DNA of 64,000 nt from Longispora sp040681875 (GTDB lineage Bacteria > Actinomycetota > Actinomycetes > Mycobacteriales > Micromonosporaceae), in the NCBI RefSeq assembly GCF_040681875.1, contig NZ_JBFAZP010000002.1, forward strand, positions 372,001-436,000, given 5' to 3'. The notes beneath the pieces were generated by a model that made no database searches, was not told the origin of the DNA, and was given only the letters and a program-made list of their open reading frames with translations. Both the position numbers and the translations under genes were made by a program. Positions 8,986 to 16,592 of this stretch are shown here, in pieces; within the stretch, counting starts at the first letter, position 1; each line of letters begins with the position of its first letter.

Positions 8986-10326
8986 TCAGAGCATCGTGCC
9001 GGCCTCGGTGAGCACCGACCGCAACACCCCTTCGATCTCGTCGAAGTGGGTCTGGTCGCAGATCAGCGGCGGGGACAGCTGGATCACCGGGTCGCCCCGG
9101 TCGTCGGCCCGGCAGTAGAGCCCGGCCTCGAACAGCGCCTTGGACAGGAACCCGCGCAGCAGCCGCTCGGACTCGTCGTCGTCGAACGTCTCCCGGGTGA
9201 CCTTGTCCTTGACCAGCTCGATCCCGTAGAAGTACCCGTCGCCGCGGACCTCGCCCACGATCGGGAGGTCGTTGAGGCGCTCCAGGGTGGACCGGAACGC
9301 GCCCTCGTTGCGCCGGACGTGGCCGAGGACGTCCTCGCGCTCGAAGATCTCCAGGTTGGCCAGCGCGACGGCCGCCGAGACGGGGTGCCCGCCGAAGGTG
9401 ATGCCGTGGTAGAAGGTCGCGTCGCCCTTCAGGAACGGCTCGGCCAGCCGGTCCGAGGCGATCATGGCGCCGAGCGGGGCGTACCCGGAGGTCATGCCCT
9501 TGGCGCACGTGATGATGTCCGGCTGGTAGCCGTAGCGGGTGGCGCCGAAGTACTCCCCCAGCCGGCCGAACGCGCAGATCACCTCGTCGGACACGAGCAG
9601 CACGTCGTGCTCGTCGCAGATCTCACGGAGCCGGGCGAAGTAGCCGGGCGGCGGCGGGTAGCAGCCGCCGGAGTTCTGCACCGGCTCGACGAACACCGCC
9701 GCGACCGTGTCGGCGCCCTCCCGTTCGATGGCCCGACCGATCTCCTCGGCGGCCCACCGGCCGAACGCGACCGGGTCGTCTCCGTGCACGGGCGCGCGGT
9801 AGTAGTTGGCGTTGGAGGCCTTGATCGCGCCGGGTACCAGCGGCTCGAAGTCGCTCTTGATCCCCGGCAGGCCGGTGATGGACAGCGCGCCCATCGACGT
9901 GCCGTGGTAGGCGATGTAGCGGCTGACGACCTTGTGCTTGTTCGGCCGGCCGGTCTTCTTGTAGTACGCGCGGGCCAGCTTCCACGCGGACTCCACGGCC
10001 TCGGAGCCGCTGGTGGTGAAGAAGACCTGGTTCAGGTCACCGGGCGCCAGCGACGCGATCTTCTCCGCGAGCCGCAGGGCCATCGGGTGCGCGTAGGACC
10101 AGATCGGGAAGTACGCCAGCTCGGCCATCTGCTTGGCCGCCGCGTCGGCGAGCTCCTGGCGGCCGTGGCCGATCTGCACGGCGAACAGGCCGGCCAGGCC
10201 GTCGAGGTAGCGGCGGCCCTTGTCGTCGTAGACGTAGGCGCCCTCGCCGCGCACCATCGTCGGCACGGGGGCGTCGACGTAGGACGATCGGCGGGTGAAG
10301 TGCATCCAGAGGTTGTCAGTGGTCAT
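8986..10326 (-). CDS. Class III aminotransferase, probable putrescine/diamine transaminase
   Basis: 446 residues with AAGGAG seven bases before the ATG. The N-terminus (LWMHFTRRSSY, YLDGLAGLFAVQIGHGR) and the PLP-lysine region IITCAKGMTSGYAPLGAMI place it in the SpuC/omega-amino-acid:pyruvate group of class III transaminases. These convert putrescine to 4-aminobutyraldehyde or use similar omega-amines. The neighbouring aminobutyraldehyde dehydrogenase, GABA transaminase and Lrp regulator support a putrescine role. The TnpB element begins about 20 bases upstream of the start codon, so the gene is cut off from lrp-gabT-patD, with which it was probably cotranscribed. Exact amine donor is inferred from context. 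Confidence 0.87.
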   Translation of the reverse strand: MTTDNLWMHFTRRSSYVDAPVPTMVRGEGAYVYDDKGRRYLDGLAGLFAVQIGHGRQELADAAAKQMAELAYFPIWSYAHPMALRLAEKIASLAPGDLNQVFFTTSGSEAVESAWKLARAYYKKTGRPNKHKVVSRYIAYHGTSMGALSITGLPGIKSDFEPLVPGAIKASNANYYRAPVHGDDPVAFGRWAAEEIGRAIEREGADTVAAVFVEPVQNSGGCYPPPPGYFARLREICDEHDVLLVSDEVICAFGRLGEYFGATRYGYQPDIITCAKGMTSGYAPLGAMIASDRLAEPFLKGDATFYHGITFGGHPVSAAVALANLEIFEREDVLGHVRRNEGAFRSTLERLNDLPIVGEVRGDGYFYGIELVKDKVTRETFDDDESERLLRGFLSKALFEAGLYCRADDRGDPVIQLSPPLICDQTHFDEIEGVLRSVLTEAGTML

Positions 10327-10442
10327 CGGTACTCCTTCGGAAGGTCTCGGCCTTCAGGCCGGAGGGGAATCAAAGCTCACGTGTCCGCCAGAGGACGACC
10401 ATGGATGTCGTACCCGGCCTGTACGGTCCAATCTGTGGATGT

Positions 10443-11729
10443 GTGGGCACGTTGCTGACCGGGCGCAGGTACCGGCTCGCGCCCACGCCCGAACAGGCCG
10501 GCGCACTGGAGCAGTGGGCGGGTGCGTGCCGGTCGGTGTGGAACACAGGCCTGCACCAGCGCCGGGAATACCGGCGTCGGGGCGCTTGGATCAGCTACGT
10601 GGAGCAGGCCCGGCAGATGGCCGACGCCAAGACGGAGTTTCCGTGGCTGACCGAGCCGCCCGCCGATGTGTTACAGCAGACGTTGATGGACCTCGACCGG
10701 GCCTGCCGAGACCGGGGAACACGGGCGGCGCGCTGGCGGGGCCGGTCCCGCTGGGCCCCGTCCATGCGAATGCCCCAGCGCGGGAACTCCCATCTGGTCG
10801 AACGGCTCGGACGCAAGGTCGGCCGGGTGAAACTCCCGAAACTCGGCTGGGTCGCGTTCCGCTGGTCGAGGCCGCCCGGTGGGACCGTCCGTTCCGCGAC
10901 GGTGTCGTATACGGCCGGACAGTGGTGGGTGTCCCTGCTGGTCGAGGACGGGCAGACCACACCCGGTAAGCACGACCGCCCTGACACGGCGGTCGGCGTG
11001 GACCGAGGTGTAGTGGTCGCCGTCGCCACCTCCGATGGCCGGCTCGCCGACCGCGGGTTCACCACGCCTGGCGAACAGCGCCGGATGCTCGCCCTGCAAC
11101 GTAGGGCATCGCGGCAGGAACGCCATCGCCGTGCCCACGCCGCGAAGACGTCCCAACGGGCGAAGAACACCCGAGCCCAACTCGGCAGGATGTGGGCCCG
11201 CATCCGGGACCGGCGGGCCGACTTCTGCCACCAACTTGCCCACGACCTGTGCGCCGACAACGCACTCGTCGGGATCGAGGCCCTGCGCATCACGAACATG
11301 ACAGCTTCGGCCGCCGGCACCATCGAACGACCCGGCCGGAACGTCGCCCAGAAGTCGGGCCTGAATCGGGCCATCCTCACCAAAGGCTGGGGACAGTTCG
11401 AACTGGCCCTGCGCAACCAGGCACGACGCACCGGCACCACGGTGCTGAGAGTAGACCCCGCGTACACGTCGCGGACCTGCAACGCCTGCGGGCACAACAC
11501 CCCGGACAACCGCGAGAGCCAAGCGGTGTTCCGGTGCGTAGCCTGCGGACTTCAGGCCCACGCCGACGTCAACGCGGCATGTAACATCCTCGCCCGCGCG
11601 TTGCGGGCGACCGGGCGGGACGGACACAGCCCCCCGGTGAACAACGGGCGTATCAGTCACCAGGGACCTCCTTTCGTGCCGCGCCAACCACCAGCCCGAG
11701 CTGAAGGCTCGGCGGAGTCCCCGCCCTAG
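10443..11729 (+). CDS. tnpB: TnpB RNA-guided nuclease (RuvC-like)
   Basis: About 428 residues from GTG at 10443; a TTG at 10449 giving LTGRRYRLAPTPEQ is equally plausible. The N-terminal helix-turn-helix/WED part precedes a split RuvC domain. The catalytic acids appear intact: Asp in AVGVDRGVVVAVA, Glu in VGIEALRITNM and Asp in HADVNAACNI. A zinc ribbon is present (CNACGH and CVACG). TnpB cuts DNA next to a transposon-associated motif, guided by RNA made from the element's right end, and so favours element retention. The stop codon lies inside the terminal palindrome. The protein looks full-length and potentially active. Confidence 0.92.
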   Translation: MGTLLTGRRYRLAPTPEQAGALEQWAGACRSVWNTGLHQRREYRRRGAWISYVEQARQMADAKTEFPWLTEPPADVLQQTLMDLDRACRDRGTRAARWRGRSRWAPSMRMPQRGNSHLVERLGRKVGRVKLPKLGWVAFRWSRPPGGTVRSATVSYTAGQWWVSLLVEDGQTTPGKHDRPDTAVGVDRGVVVAVATSDGRLADRGFTTPGEQRRMLALQRRASRQERHRRAHAAKTSQRAKNTRAQLGRMWARIRDRRADFCHQLAHDLCADNALVGIEALRITNMTASAAGTIERPGRNVAQKSGLNRAILTKGWGQFELALRNQARRTGTTVLRVDPAYTSRTCNACGHNTPDNRESQAVFRCVACGLQAHADVNAACNILARALRATGRDGHSPPVNNGRISHQGPPFVPRQPPARAEGSAESPP

Positions 11730-11748
11730 GGCGGGGAGGATGTCAACG
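11600..11748 (+). ncRNA. Probable omega RNA (reRNA) of the tnpB element
   Basis: In tnpB elements the guide scaffold overlaps the 3' end of tnpB and the right end, and the guide begins right after the element boundary. Here the two hairpins near 11696-11736 and the GGATGTCAAC end fit that layout. The guide would start near 11749 and match the 3' end of the lrp gene. The 5' boundary is a guess; no transcription evidence is available. Confidence 0.4.
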
Positions 11749-12201
11749 GGTGCCCCAGGCATAGGTTTGTTTGGTCAGCTTGAGATAGACGAACGTTTCG
11801 GTGGCGGTGACCCCGGGGACGGTGCGGATCGCGTCGTTGAGCAGGGTCAACAGGTGCTCGTCGTCGGCGCAGACGAGTTCGACCAGCAGGTCGTAGCCGC
11901 CGGCGCAGATGACGACGTAGTCCACTTCGGGGATCAGCGCGATGGTGTCGGCGGCGGCCTTCAGATCGCCGGTCACCTTGATGCCGATCATCACCTGGCG
12001 GGCGAAGCCCAGGGTCAGCGGATCGGTGACGGCGACGATCTGCATGACGTTGGTGTCGAGCATCCGCTGCACGCGTTGGCGGACCGCGGCCTCGGACAGC
12101 CCGACCAGTTTGGCCAGCGCCGCGTACGACGTCCGGCCGTCCTTCTGGAGGAGTTCGACGAGGCGCTTGTTCACGTCATCGAGTACGAGGTTCTCGGTCA
12201 C
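11743..12201 (-). CDS. Lrp/AsnC-family transcriptional regulator
   Basis: 152 residues from GTG at 12201. Residues about 5-65 form the AsnC winged HTH (LVELLQKDGRTSYAALAKLV, LSEAAVRQRVQRML), and residues about 68-145 the RAM/ASNC ligand domain (IPEVDYVVICAGGYDLLVEL). It ends in KQTYAWGTR, the usual end of this family in actinomycetes. The stop codon TGA is read from TGTCAAC, the end of the TnpB element, so the element inserted at the last codon without truncating the fold. A TATAGG box eight bases before the GTG suggests a leaderless transcript. It probably controls the flanking gabT-patD and aminotransferase genes. Confidence 0.9.
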   Translation of the reverse strand: MTENLVLDDVNKRLVELLQKDGRTSYAALAKLVGLSEAAVRQRVQRMLDTNVMQIVAVTDPLTLGFARQVMIGIKVTGDLKAAADTIALIPEVDYVVICAGGYDLLVELVCADDEHLLTLLNDAIRTVPGVTATETFVYLKLTKQTYAWGTR

Positions 12202-12239
12202 AACTAAATCCTATACGTCAGCGGGTATTTGGCAAGTGA

Positions 12240-12271
12240 TTCCGTAGTCAATATATGATCTGACAACGGAA
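12240..12271. promoter_or_regulatory. Inverted repeat between gabT and lrp, likely Lrp-type operator
   Basis: TTCCGTAGTCA at 12240-12250 faces TGACAACGGAA at 12261-12271, arms matching at 10 of 11 positions with a 10-base spacer. It lies 40 bases upstream of the lrp start. The same core TTCCGTTG recurs at 15047-15054 in the patD/aldehyde-dehydrogenase intergenic region, suggesting one regulator for both. Confidence 0.5.
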
Positions 12272-12307
12272 AACTGATTCCTGAGGGTCGGCCCCCGGAG
12301 CAGTCTC

Positions 12308-13585
12308 TCACCCGGCCGTCGCCCGCAGCGCGTCCTCCAGGATGGCCATGCCGCGCGCCAGCTGCGCGTCGGTGATCACCAGCGGCGGCAGCAGCCGCAG
12401 CACGTTGCCGTACGTGCCGCACGTCAGGACCAGCAGGCCGTCCCGCAGGCACGCGCGCGCCACGGCCTGGGTGCGGCCCGGGTCCGGCACCAGCGAGCCG
12501 GGCAGCACGAACTCCACCGCGACCATCGCCCCGCGCCCCCGGACCTCCCCGGACAGCCCGAGCGCCCCGAGCCGCGAGGTCAGCACCGTGCCGATCCGGC
12601 GCGCGGCGGCCGACAGGTCCAGGACCCGCATCGTCTCCAGGGTCGCCAGGGCCGCCGCGCAGGCGACGGGGTTGCCGCCGTACGTGCCGCCGAGCCCGCC
12701 AGGGTGCACCGCGTCCATGTACTCCGCGCGCCCGGTGACCGCCGCCAGCGGCATGCCGCCCGCGATGCCCTTGGCCGTGGTGACCAGGTCCGGCTCCACG
12801 CCCTCGTCGTGGCAGGCGAACCAGTCCCCGGTGCGGCAGAACCCGGTCTGGATCTCGTCGGCGACGAACAGCGCCCCGTTGCCCCGGGCCCACTCCGCCA
12901 GGGCGGGCAGGAACCCGGGGGCGGGCACGATGAAGCCGCCCTCGCCCTGGACCGGTTCGATGAGGACGGCCGCGACGTTGTCCGCGCCGACCTGCTTGCA
13001 GATCACGTCGATCGCCCGGGCCGCGGCCGCCGGGCCGTCGAGGCCGTCGAGGCCGTCGCGGAAGGGGTAGGACATCGGGACCCGGTACACCTCCGGCGCG
13101 AACGGGCCGAACCGGTGCTTGTACGGCATCGCCTTGCTGGTCAGCGCCATGGTCAGGTTCGTGCGGCCGTGGTAGGCGTGGTCGAACACCACGACGGCCG
13201 GCCGGCCGGTCACGTGCCGGGCGATCTTCACCGCGTTCTCCACGGCCTCGGCGCCGGAGTTGAACAGGGCCGACCGCTTCTCGAAGGTGCCCGGGGTCAG
13301 GGCGTTGAGCTGCTCGCAGACCGCGACGTAGGACTCGTACGGCGCGACCATGAAGCAGGTGTGCGCGAACCGGGCGACCTGCTCCTGGACGGCGGCGACC
13401 ACCCTCGGGTCGGCGTGCCCGACGGAGGTGACGGCGATCCCGGACGCGAAGTCGATCCACTCCCGGCCGTCGACGTCGACCACGGTGGCGCCCCGGCCGT
13501 GCGAGACGTAGGAGCTGGTGACGCTGCCGACGCCCTGGGCGACGGCGCGGAGCCGGCGGTCGTGCAGTTTCGCGGACTCAGACAT
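12308..13585 (-). CDS. gabT: 4-aminobutyrate aminotransferase
   Basis: 425 residues, class III PLP transaminase. The GabT hallmarks are FNSGAEAVENAVKIARHVTG, the AYHGRTNLTMALT stretch, FVADEIQTGFCRTG and the PLP lysine in VTTAKGIAGGMPLAAVTG. It moves the amino group of GABA to 2-oxoglutarate, giving succinic semialdehyde. The ATG lies 8 bases inside the end of the upstream patD gene, so they are translationally coupled: patD makes GABA and gabT consumes it. Lrp follows 106 bases downstream. Length is normal for the family. Confidence 0.93.
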   Translation of the reverse strand: MSESAKLHDRRLRAVAQGVGSVTSSYVSHGRGATVVDVDGREWIDFASGIAVTSVGHADPRVVAAVQEQVARFAHTCFMVAPYESYVAVCEQLNALTPGTFEKRSALFNSGAEAVENAVKIARHVTGRPAVVVFDHAYHGRTNLTMALTSKAMPYKHRFGPFAPEVYRVPMSYPFRDGLDGLDGPAAAARAIDVICKQVGADNVAAVLIEPVQGEGGFIVPAPGFLPALAEWARGNGALFVADEIQTGFCRTGDWFACHDEGVEPDLVTTAKGIAGGMPLAAVTGRAEYMDAVHPGGLGGTYGGNPVACAAALATLETMRVLDLSAAARRIGTVLTSRLGALGLSGEVRGRGAMVAVEFVLPGSLVPDPGRTQAVARACLRDGLLVLTCGTYGNVLRLLPPLVITDAQLARGMAILEDALRATAG

Positions 13586-14999
13586 TGTGGTTGCTCATCA
13601 CGTGCTTGATCCTCGTGTAGTCCTCGAAGCCGTAGCCCGACAGGTCCTTGCCGTAGCCCGAGTGTTTGAACCCGCCGTGCGGCATCTCCGCGACGAGGGG
13701 GATGTGGGTGTTGATCCAGACGCAGCCGAAGTCCAGGGCCCGCGCGGCGCGGGTCGCCCGGCCGTGGTCGGCGGTCCAGACGCTGGCGGCGAGGGCGTAG
13801 CGGACCCCGTTGGCGGCCCGCAGCGCCTCGTCCTCGTCGGCGACCTCCTGGACGGTGATCACCGGTCCGAAGATCTCCCGCTGGGACAGTTCGTCGTCCT
13901 GGCGCAGGCCGGCGATGACGGTCGGGGCGTAGAAGTAGCCCCGGTCGCCGACCCGGTGGCCGCCGGCCAGGAGCGTCGCGTGGTCGGGTCGCCGGTCCAC
14001 CATGCCCGTGACGTGCGCGAACTGGGCGGCGTTGTTGAGCGGCCCGTAGAGCGCGTCCGGCCCGGTACCCGTCTCGGTGTTCCTCGCCTGGGCGGCGAGC
14101 GCGGCGACGAGGGCCGGGTAGATCCCCGGGGTGGCCAGGACCCGGGTCGCGGCCGTGCAGTCCTGGCCGGCGTTGAAGTAGCCGGCCAGGGCGATCCCCT
14201 CGGCGGCGGCGGTGACGTCGGCGTCGTCGAAGACCAGGACCGGGGCCTTACCCCCCAGTTCGAGGTGTACGCGCTTGAGGTCGCCGGCCGCCGCGCCCGC
14301 CACCTCCATCCCGGCCCGCACCGAACCGGTGATGGACACCATCTGGGGCGTCGGGTGCGCCACCAGCGCCTGGCCGGTCGCCCGGTCGCCGCAGAGCACG
14401 TTGAGGACCCCGGGCGGCAGGAACTCCCCCGCGATCCCGGCGAGCAGCAGGGTGGACACGGGGGTGGTGTCGGAGGGCTTGAGCACGACCGTGTTGCCGG
14501 CCGCGATGGCCGGGGCGAGCTTCCAGACCGCCATCATCATCGGGTAGTTCCACGGGGTGACCTGGGCGCAGACGCCGATCGGCTCGCGGCGCACGTAGGA
14601 GGTGTGCCCGGCCAGGTACTCCCCCGCCGAGCGGCCCTCCAGCATCCGGGCCGCGCCGGCGAAGAACCGGAGCTGGTCGACCATGGCCGGCAGCTCCTCC
14701 GACGCGGTCACCGCGCGCGGCTTGCCCGTGTTGGCGCACTCGGCGTCGATCAGGTCGTCGGCGCGGGCCTCGACGGCGTCGGCGATCCGCAGCAGGGCGC
14801 GCTGGCGGTCGGCGGGGGTCGTGTCCCGCCAGGTCCCGAAGGCGCGGGCGGCGGCGGCCATGGCCAGGTCGACGTCGGCGGGTCCGGAGACCGGCGCGCT
14901 CGCGAAGACCTCGCCGGTGACCGGGTCGACCAGGTCCGCGTACGTGCCGTCGACGGGGTCCACGTACCCGCCGTCGATGTGGTTGCGTAGGGCAGGCAT
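13578..14999 (-). CDS. patD: Gamma-aminobutyraldehyde dehydrogenase
   Basis: 473 residues, NAD(P)-dependent aldehyde dehydrogenase superfamily. Substrate-binding and catalytic signatures are complete: TPWNYPMMMAVWKLAPA, the general-base Glu in LELGGKAPVLVF, the nucleophilic Cys in NAGQDCTAATR and EIFGPVITVQ. The ending PHGGFKHSGYGKDLSGYG is typical of YdcW/PatD-type aminobutyraldehyde dehydrogenases, which oxidise 4-aminobutyraldehyde (from putrescine) to GABA. It is first in the minus-strand operon patD-gabT, with lrp behind it, and has a good promoter just upstream. Betaine-aldehyde activity is an alternative, less supported by the neighbourhood. Confidence 0.88.
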   Translation of the reverse strand: MPALRNHIDGGYVDPVDGTYADLVDPVTGEVFASAPVSGPADVDLAMAAAARAFGTWRDTTPADRQRALLRIADAVEARADDLIDAECANTGKPRAVTASEELPAMVDQLRFFAGAARMLEGRSAGEYLAGHTSYVRREPIGVCAQVTPWNYPMMMAVWKLAPAIAAGNTVVLKPSDTTPVSTLLLAGIAGEFLPPGVLNVLCGDRATGQALVAHPTPQMVSITGSVRAGMEVAGAAAGDLKRVHLELGGKAPVLVFDDADVTAAAEGIALAGYFNAGQDCTAATRVLATPGIYPALVAALAAQARNTETGTGPDALYGPLNNAAQFAHVTGMVDRRPDHATLLAGGHRVGDRGYFYAPTVIAGLRQDDELSQREIFGPVITVQEVADEDEALRAANGVRYALAASVWTADHGRATRAARALDFGCVWINTHIPLVAEMPHGGFKHSGYGKDLSGYGFEDYTRIKHVMSNHNV

Positions 15000-15011
15000 C
15001 CAGGTTCTCCT

Positions 15012-15062
15012 CGTATACCGTAGCAGAACCTCATCTTGTCAACTGATTCCGTTGCTGGCAAG
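15012..15062. promoter_or_regulatory. patD promoter with overlapping operator-like repeat
   Basis: On the minus strand a consensus -35 box TTGACA (15037-15042) is followed after about 19 bases by TATACG (15012-15017), placed to transcribe patD. A dyad-like stretch from CTTGTCAAC (15035) to GTTGCTGGCAAG (ending 15062) overlaps the -35 box and contains the TTCCGTTG core shared with the site near lrp. The divergent aldehyde dehydrogenase starts 11 bases further on, so one regulator could control both directions. Confidence 0.5.
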
Positions 15063-15072
15063 CTCTCCAGAT

Positions 15073-16503
15073 ATGGAAACAACAGAATTCTGGGTCGCCG
15101 GGGTGCGGACGACCAGCGAGGCGACCTTCGACGTGCACCATCCCTACGACGGGGTGTTGGTCGCGACCGTCGCCGTCGCCGGCCCCGGGCACGTCGAGGC
15201 CGCCGTCGCCGCCGCCGTCGCGGTGACCGATGAGGCGGCGGCGCTCCCCGCCCACGCGCGGGCCGCCGCCCTCGACCACGTCTCCCGGCGGCTGGCCGAA
15301 CGCGCCGAGGAGGTCGCCCGGCTGATCACGGCCGAGAACGGCAAACCGGTCCGGTGGGCGCGGGCCGAGGTGGGCCGGGCGGTGTCGACGTTCCGGTGGG
15401 CGGCCGAGGAGGCCCGCCGCTACTCCGGCGACCTGCAACGCCTCGACACCGACCCGGCCGCCACCGGCCGGCTGGGCCTCGTCCGCAGGTTCCCGCGCGG
15501 GCCGGTGCTGGGCATCGCGCCGTTCAACTTCCCGCTGAACCTCGTCGCGCACAAACTCGCGCCCGCCCTCGCCGTCGGGGCCCCCGTCCTCGTCAAGCCC
15601 GCGCCGGCCACCCCGCTGTCGGCCCTGCTGCTCGGCGAACTGCTGGCCGAGACGGACCTGCCGGCCGGCATGTGGTCGGTGCTGACGGTCCCCAACGACC
15701 GGATGCCCGCGCTGGTCGCCGACCCCCGGCTGCCCGTGGTGTCGTTCACCGGCTCCGTGCCCGTCGGCTGGGCCATCAAGGAGGCCGTGCCCCGCAAGCA
15801 CGTCACCCTCGAACTCGGCGGCAACGCGGCGGCCGTGGTCTGCGCCGACTGGACCGACCTCGACCGGGCCGCCGGCCGGATCGCCACCTTCGCCACGTAC
15901 CAGGCCGGCCAGAGCTGCATCAAGGTCCAGCGGGTCTACGCCGAGACCCCGGTCTACGAGGCCCTCGCCCTCCGGATCGTCGAGGCCGTCGGCGCGCTGT
16001 GCGACGGCGACCCGAGCGACGAGGCGACCGAGGTGGGCCCGCTGATCAGCGAGGACGCGGCCCGGCGGGTGGAGTCCTGGGTGGCCGAGGCCGTCGCCGC
16101 CGGGGCCCGGGTGCTGTGCGGCGGCACCCGGGACGGTTCCTCCTACGCCCCCACGGTCCTGGTGGACGTGCCCGCCGACGCGAAGGTCAACCGCGAGGAG
16201 ATCTTCGGGCCGGTACTCGTCCTGTCGGCGGTCGACTCGGTGGACGAGGCCTTCGCGGCGGTCAACGACTCGGCGTTCGGGCTCCAGGCGGGGGTGTTCA
16301 CCCGGCGGCTGGACCTCGCGTTCCGGGCGCACCGGGAGCTCGTCGTGGGCGGGGTGATCATCGGGGACGTGCCGTCGTACCGGGCGGACCAGATGCCGTA
16401 CGGGGGCACGAAGGACTCCGGGGTCGGGCGGGAGGGGCTGCGCTCGGCGATGGACGACTACACCGAGCCACGGGTACTCGTCCTGACGGATCTTCCGTTG
16501 TGA
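15073..16503 (+). CDS. Aldehyde dehydrogenase, probably succinate-semialdehyde-type
   Basis: 476 residues from ATG at 15073. The aldehyde dehydrogenase signatures are IAPFNFPLNLVAHKLAPALA, the Glu in TLELGGNAAAVV, the catalytic Cys in YQAGQSCIKVQR and REEIFGPVLVL. The sequence is of the non-specific ALDH type (lactaldehyde/SSADH/phosphonoacetaldehyde group), so substrate is inferred: it is divergent from patD-gabT, and oxidation of succinic semialdehyde to succinate is the missing step after GabT. The intergenic operator-like repeat is shared with patD. Glyceraldehyde-3-phosphate-like or other short aldehydes cannot be excluded. Confidence 0.82.
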   Translation: METTEFWVAGVRTTSEATFDVHHPYDGVLVATVAVAGPGHVEAAVAAAVAVTDEAAALPAHARAAALDHVSRRLAERAEEVARLITAENGKPVRWARAEVGRAVSTFRWAAEEARRYSGDLQRLDTDPAATGRLGLVRRFPRGPVLGIAPFNFPLNLVAHKLAPALAVGAPVLVKPAPATPLSALLLGELLAETDLPAGMWSVLTVPNDRMPALVADPRLPVVSFTGSVPVGWAIKEAVPRKHVTLELGGNAAAVVCADWTDLDRAAGRIATFATYQAGQSCIKVQRVYAETPVYEALALRIVEAVGALCDGDPSDEATEVGPLISEDAARRVESWVAEAVAAGARVLCGGTRDGSSYAPTVLVDVPADAKVNREEIFGPVLVLSAVDSVDEAFAAVNDSAFGLQAGVFTRRLDLAFRAHRELVVGGVIIGDVPSYRADQMPYGGTKDSGVGREGLRSAMDDYTEPRVLVLTDLPL

Positions 16504-16539
16504 GCTGAGCGGCCGGCGGGGGCACTCGGGCGCGCGTCC

Positions 16540-16570
16540 GCCGCCGCGCCCTGGCGAGGGGCGCGGCGGC
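16540..16570. terminator. Bidirectional hairpin terminator
   Basis: A 12-base-pair perfect GC stem (CCGCCGCGCCC / GGGCGCGGCGG plus a closing G-C pair) with a 7-base loop lies between the convergent aldehyde dehydrogenase and epoxide hydrolase genes. Confidence 0.6.
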
Positions 16571-16592
16571 GAGAGGCGAGGCGGCTGCGGTC

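Larger units (their letters stand above)
10345..11748 (+). mobile_element. IS200/IS605-superfamily tnpB-only element
   Basis: The element carries tnpB but no Y1 or serine transposase, so mobility would need a transposase elsewhere. The left end has a short hairpin (CGGCC-TTCA-GGCCG, 10348-10361). The right end has two: CCGAGC/GCTCGG at 11696-11712 and the perfect palindrome CCCCGCCCTAGGGCGGGG at 11719-11736, followed by GGAGGATGTCAAC. No target duplication is evident, as expected for this superfamily. Boundaries are estimates to within about ten bases. It sits exactly between the lrp stop and the aminotransferase ribosome site. Confidence 0.8.
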
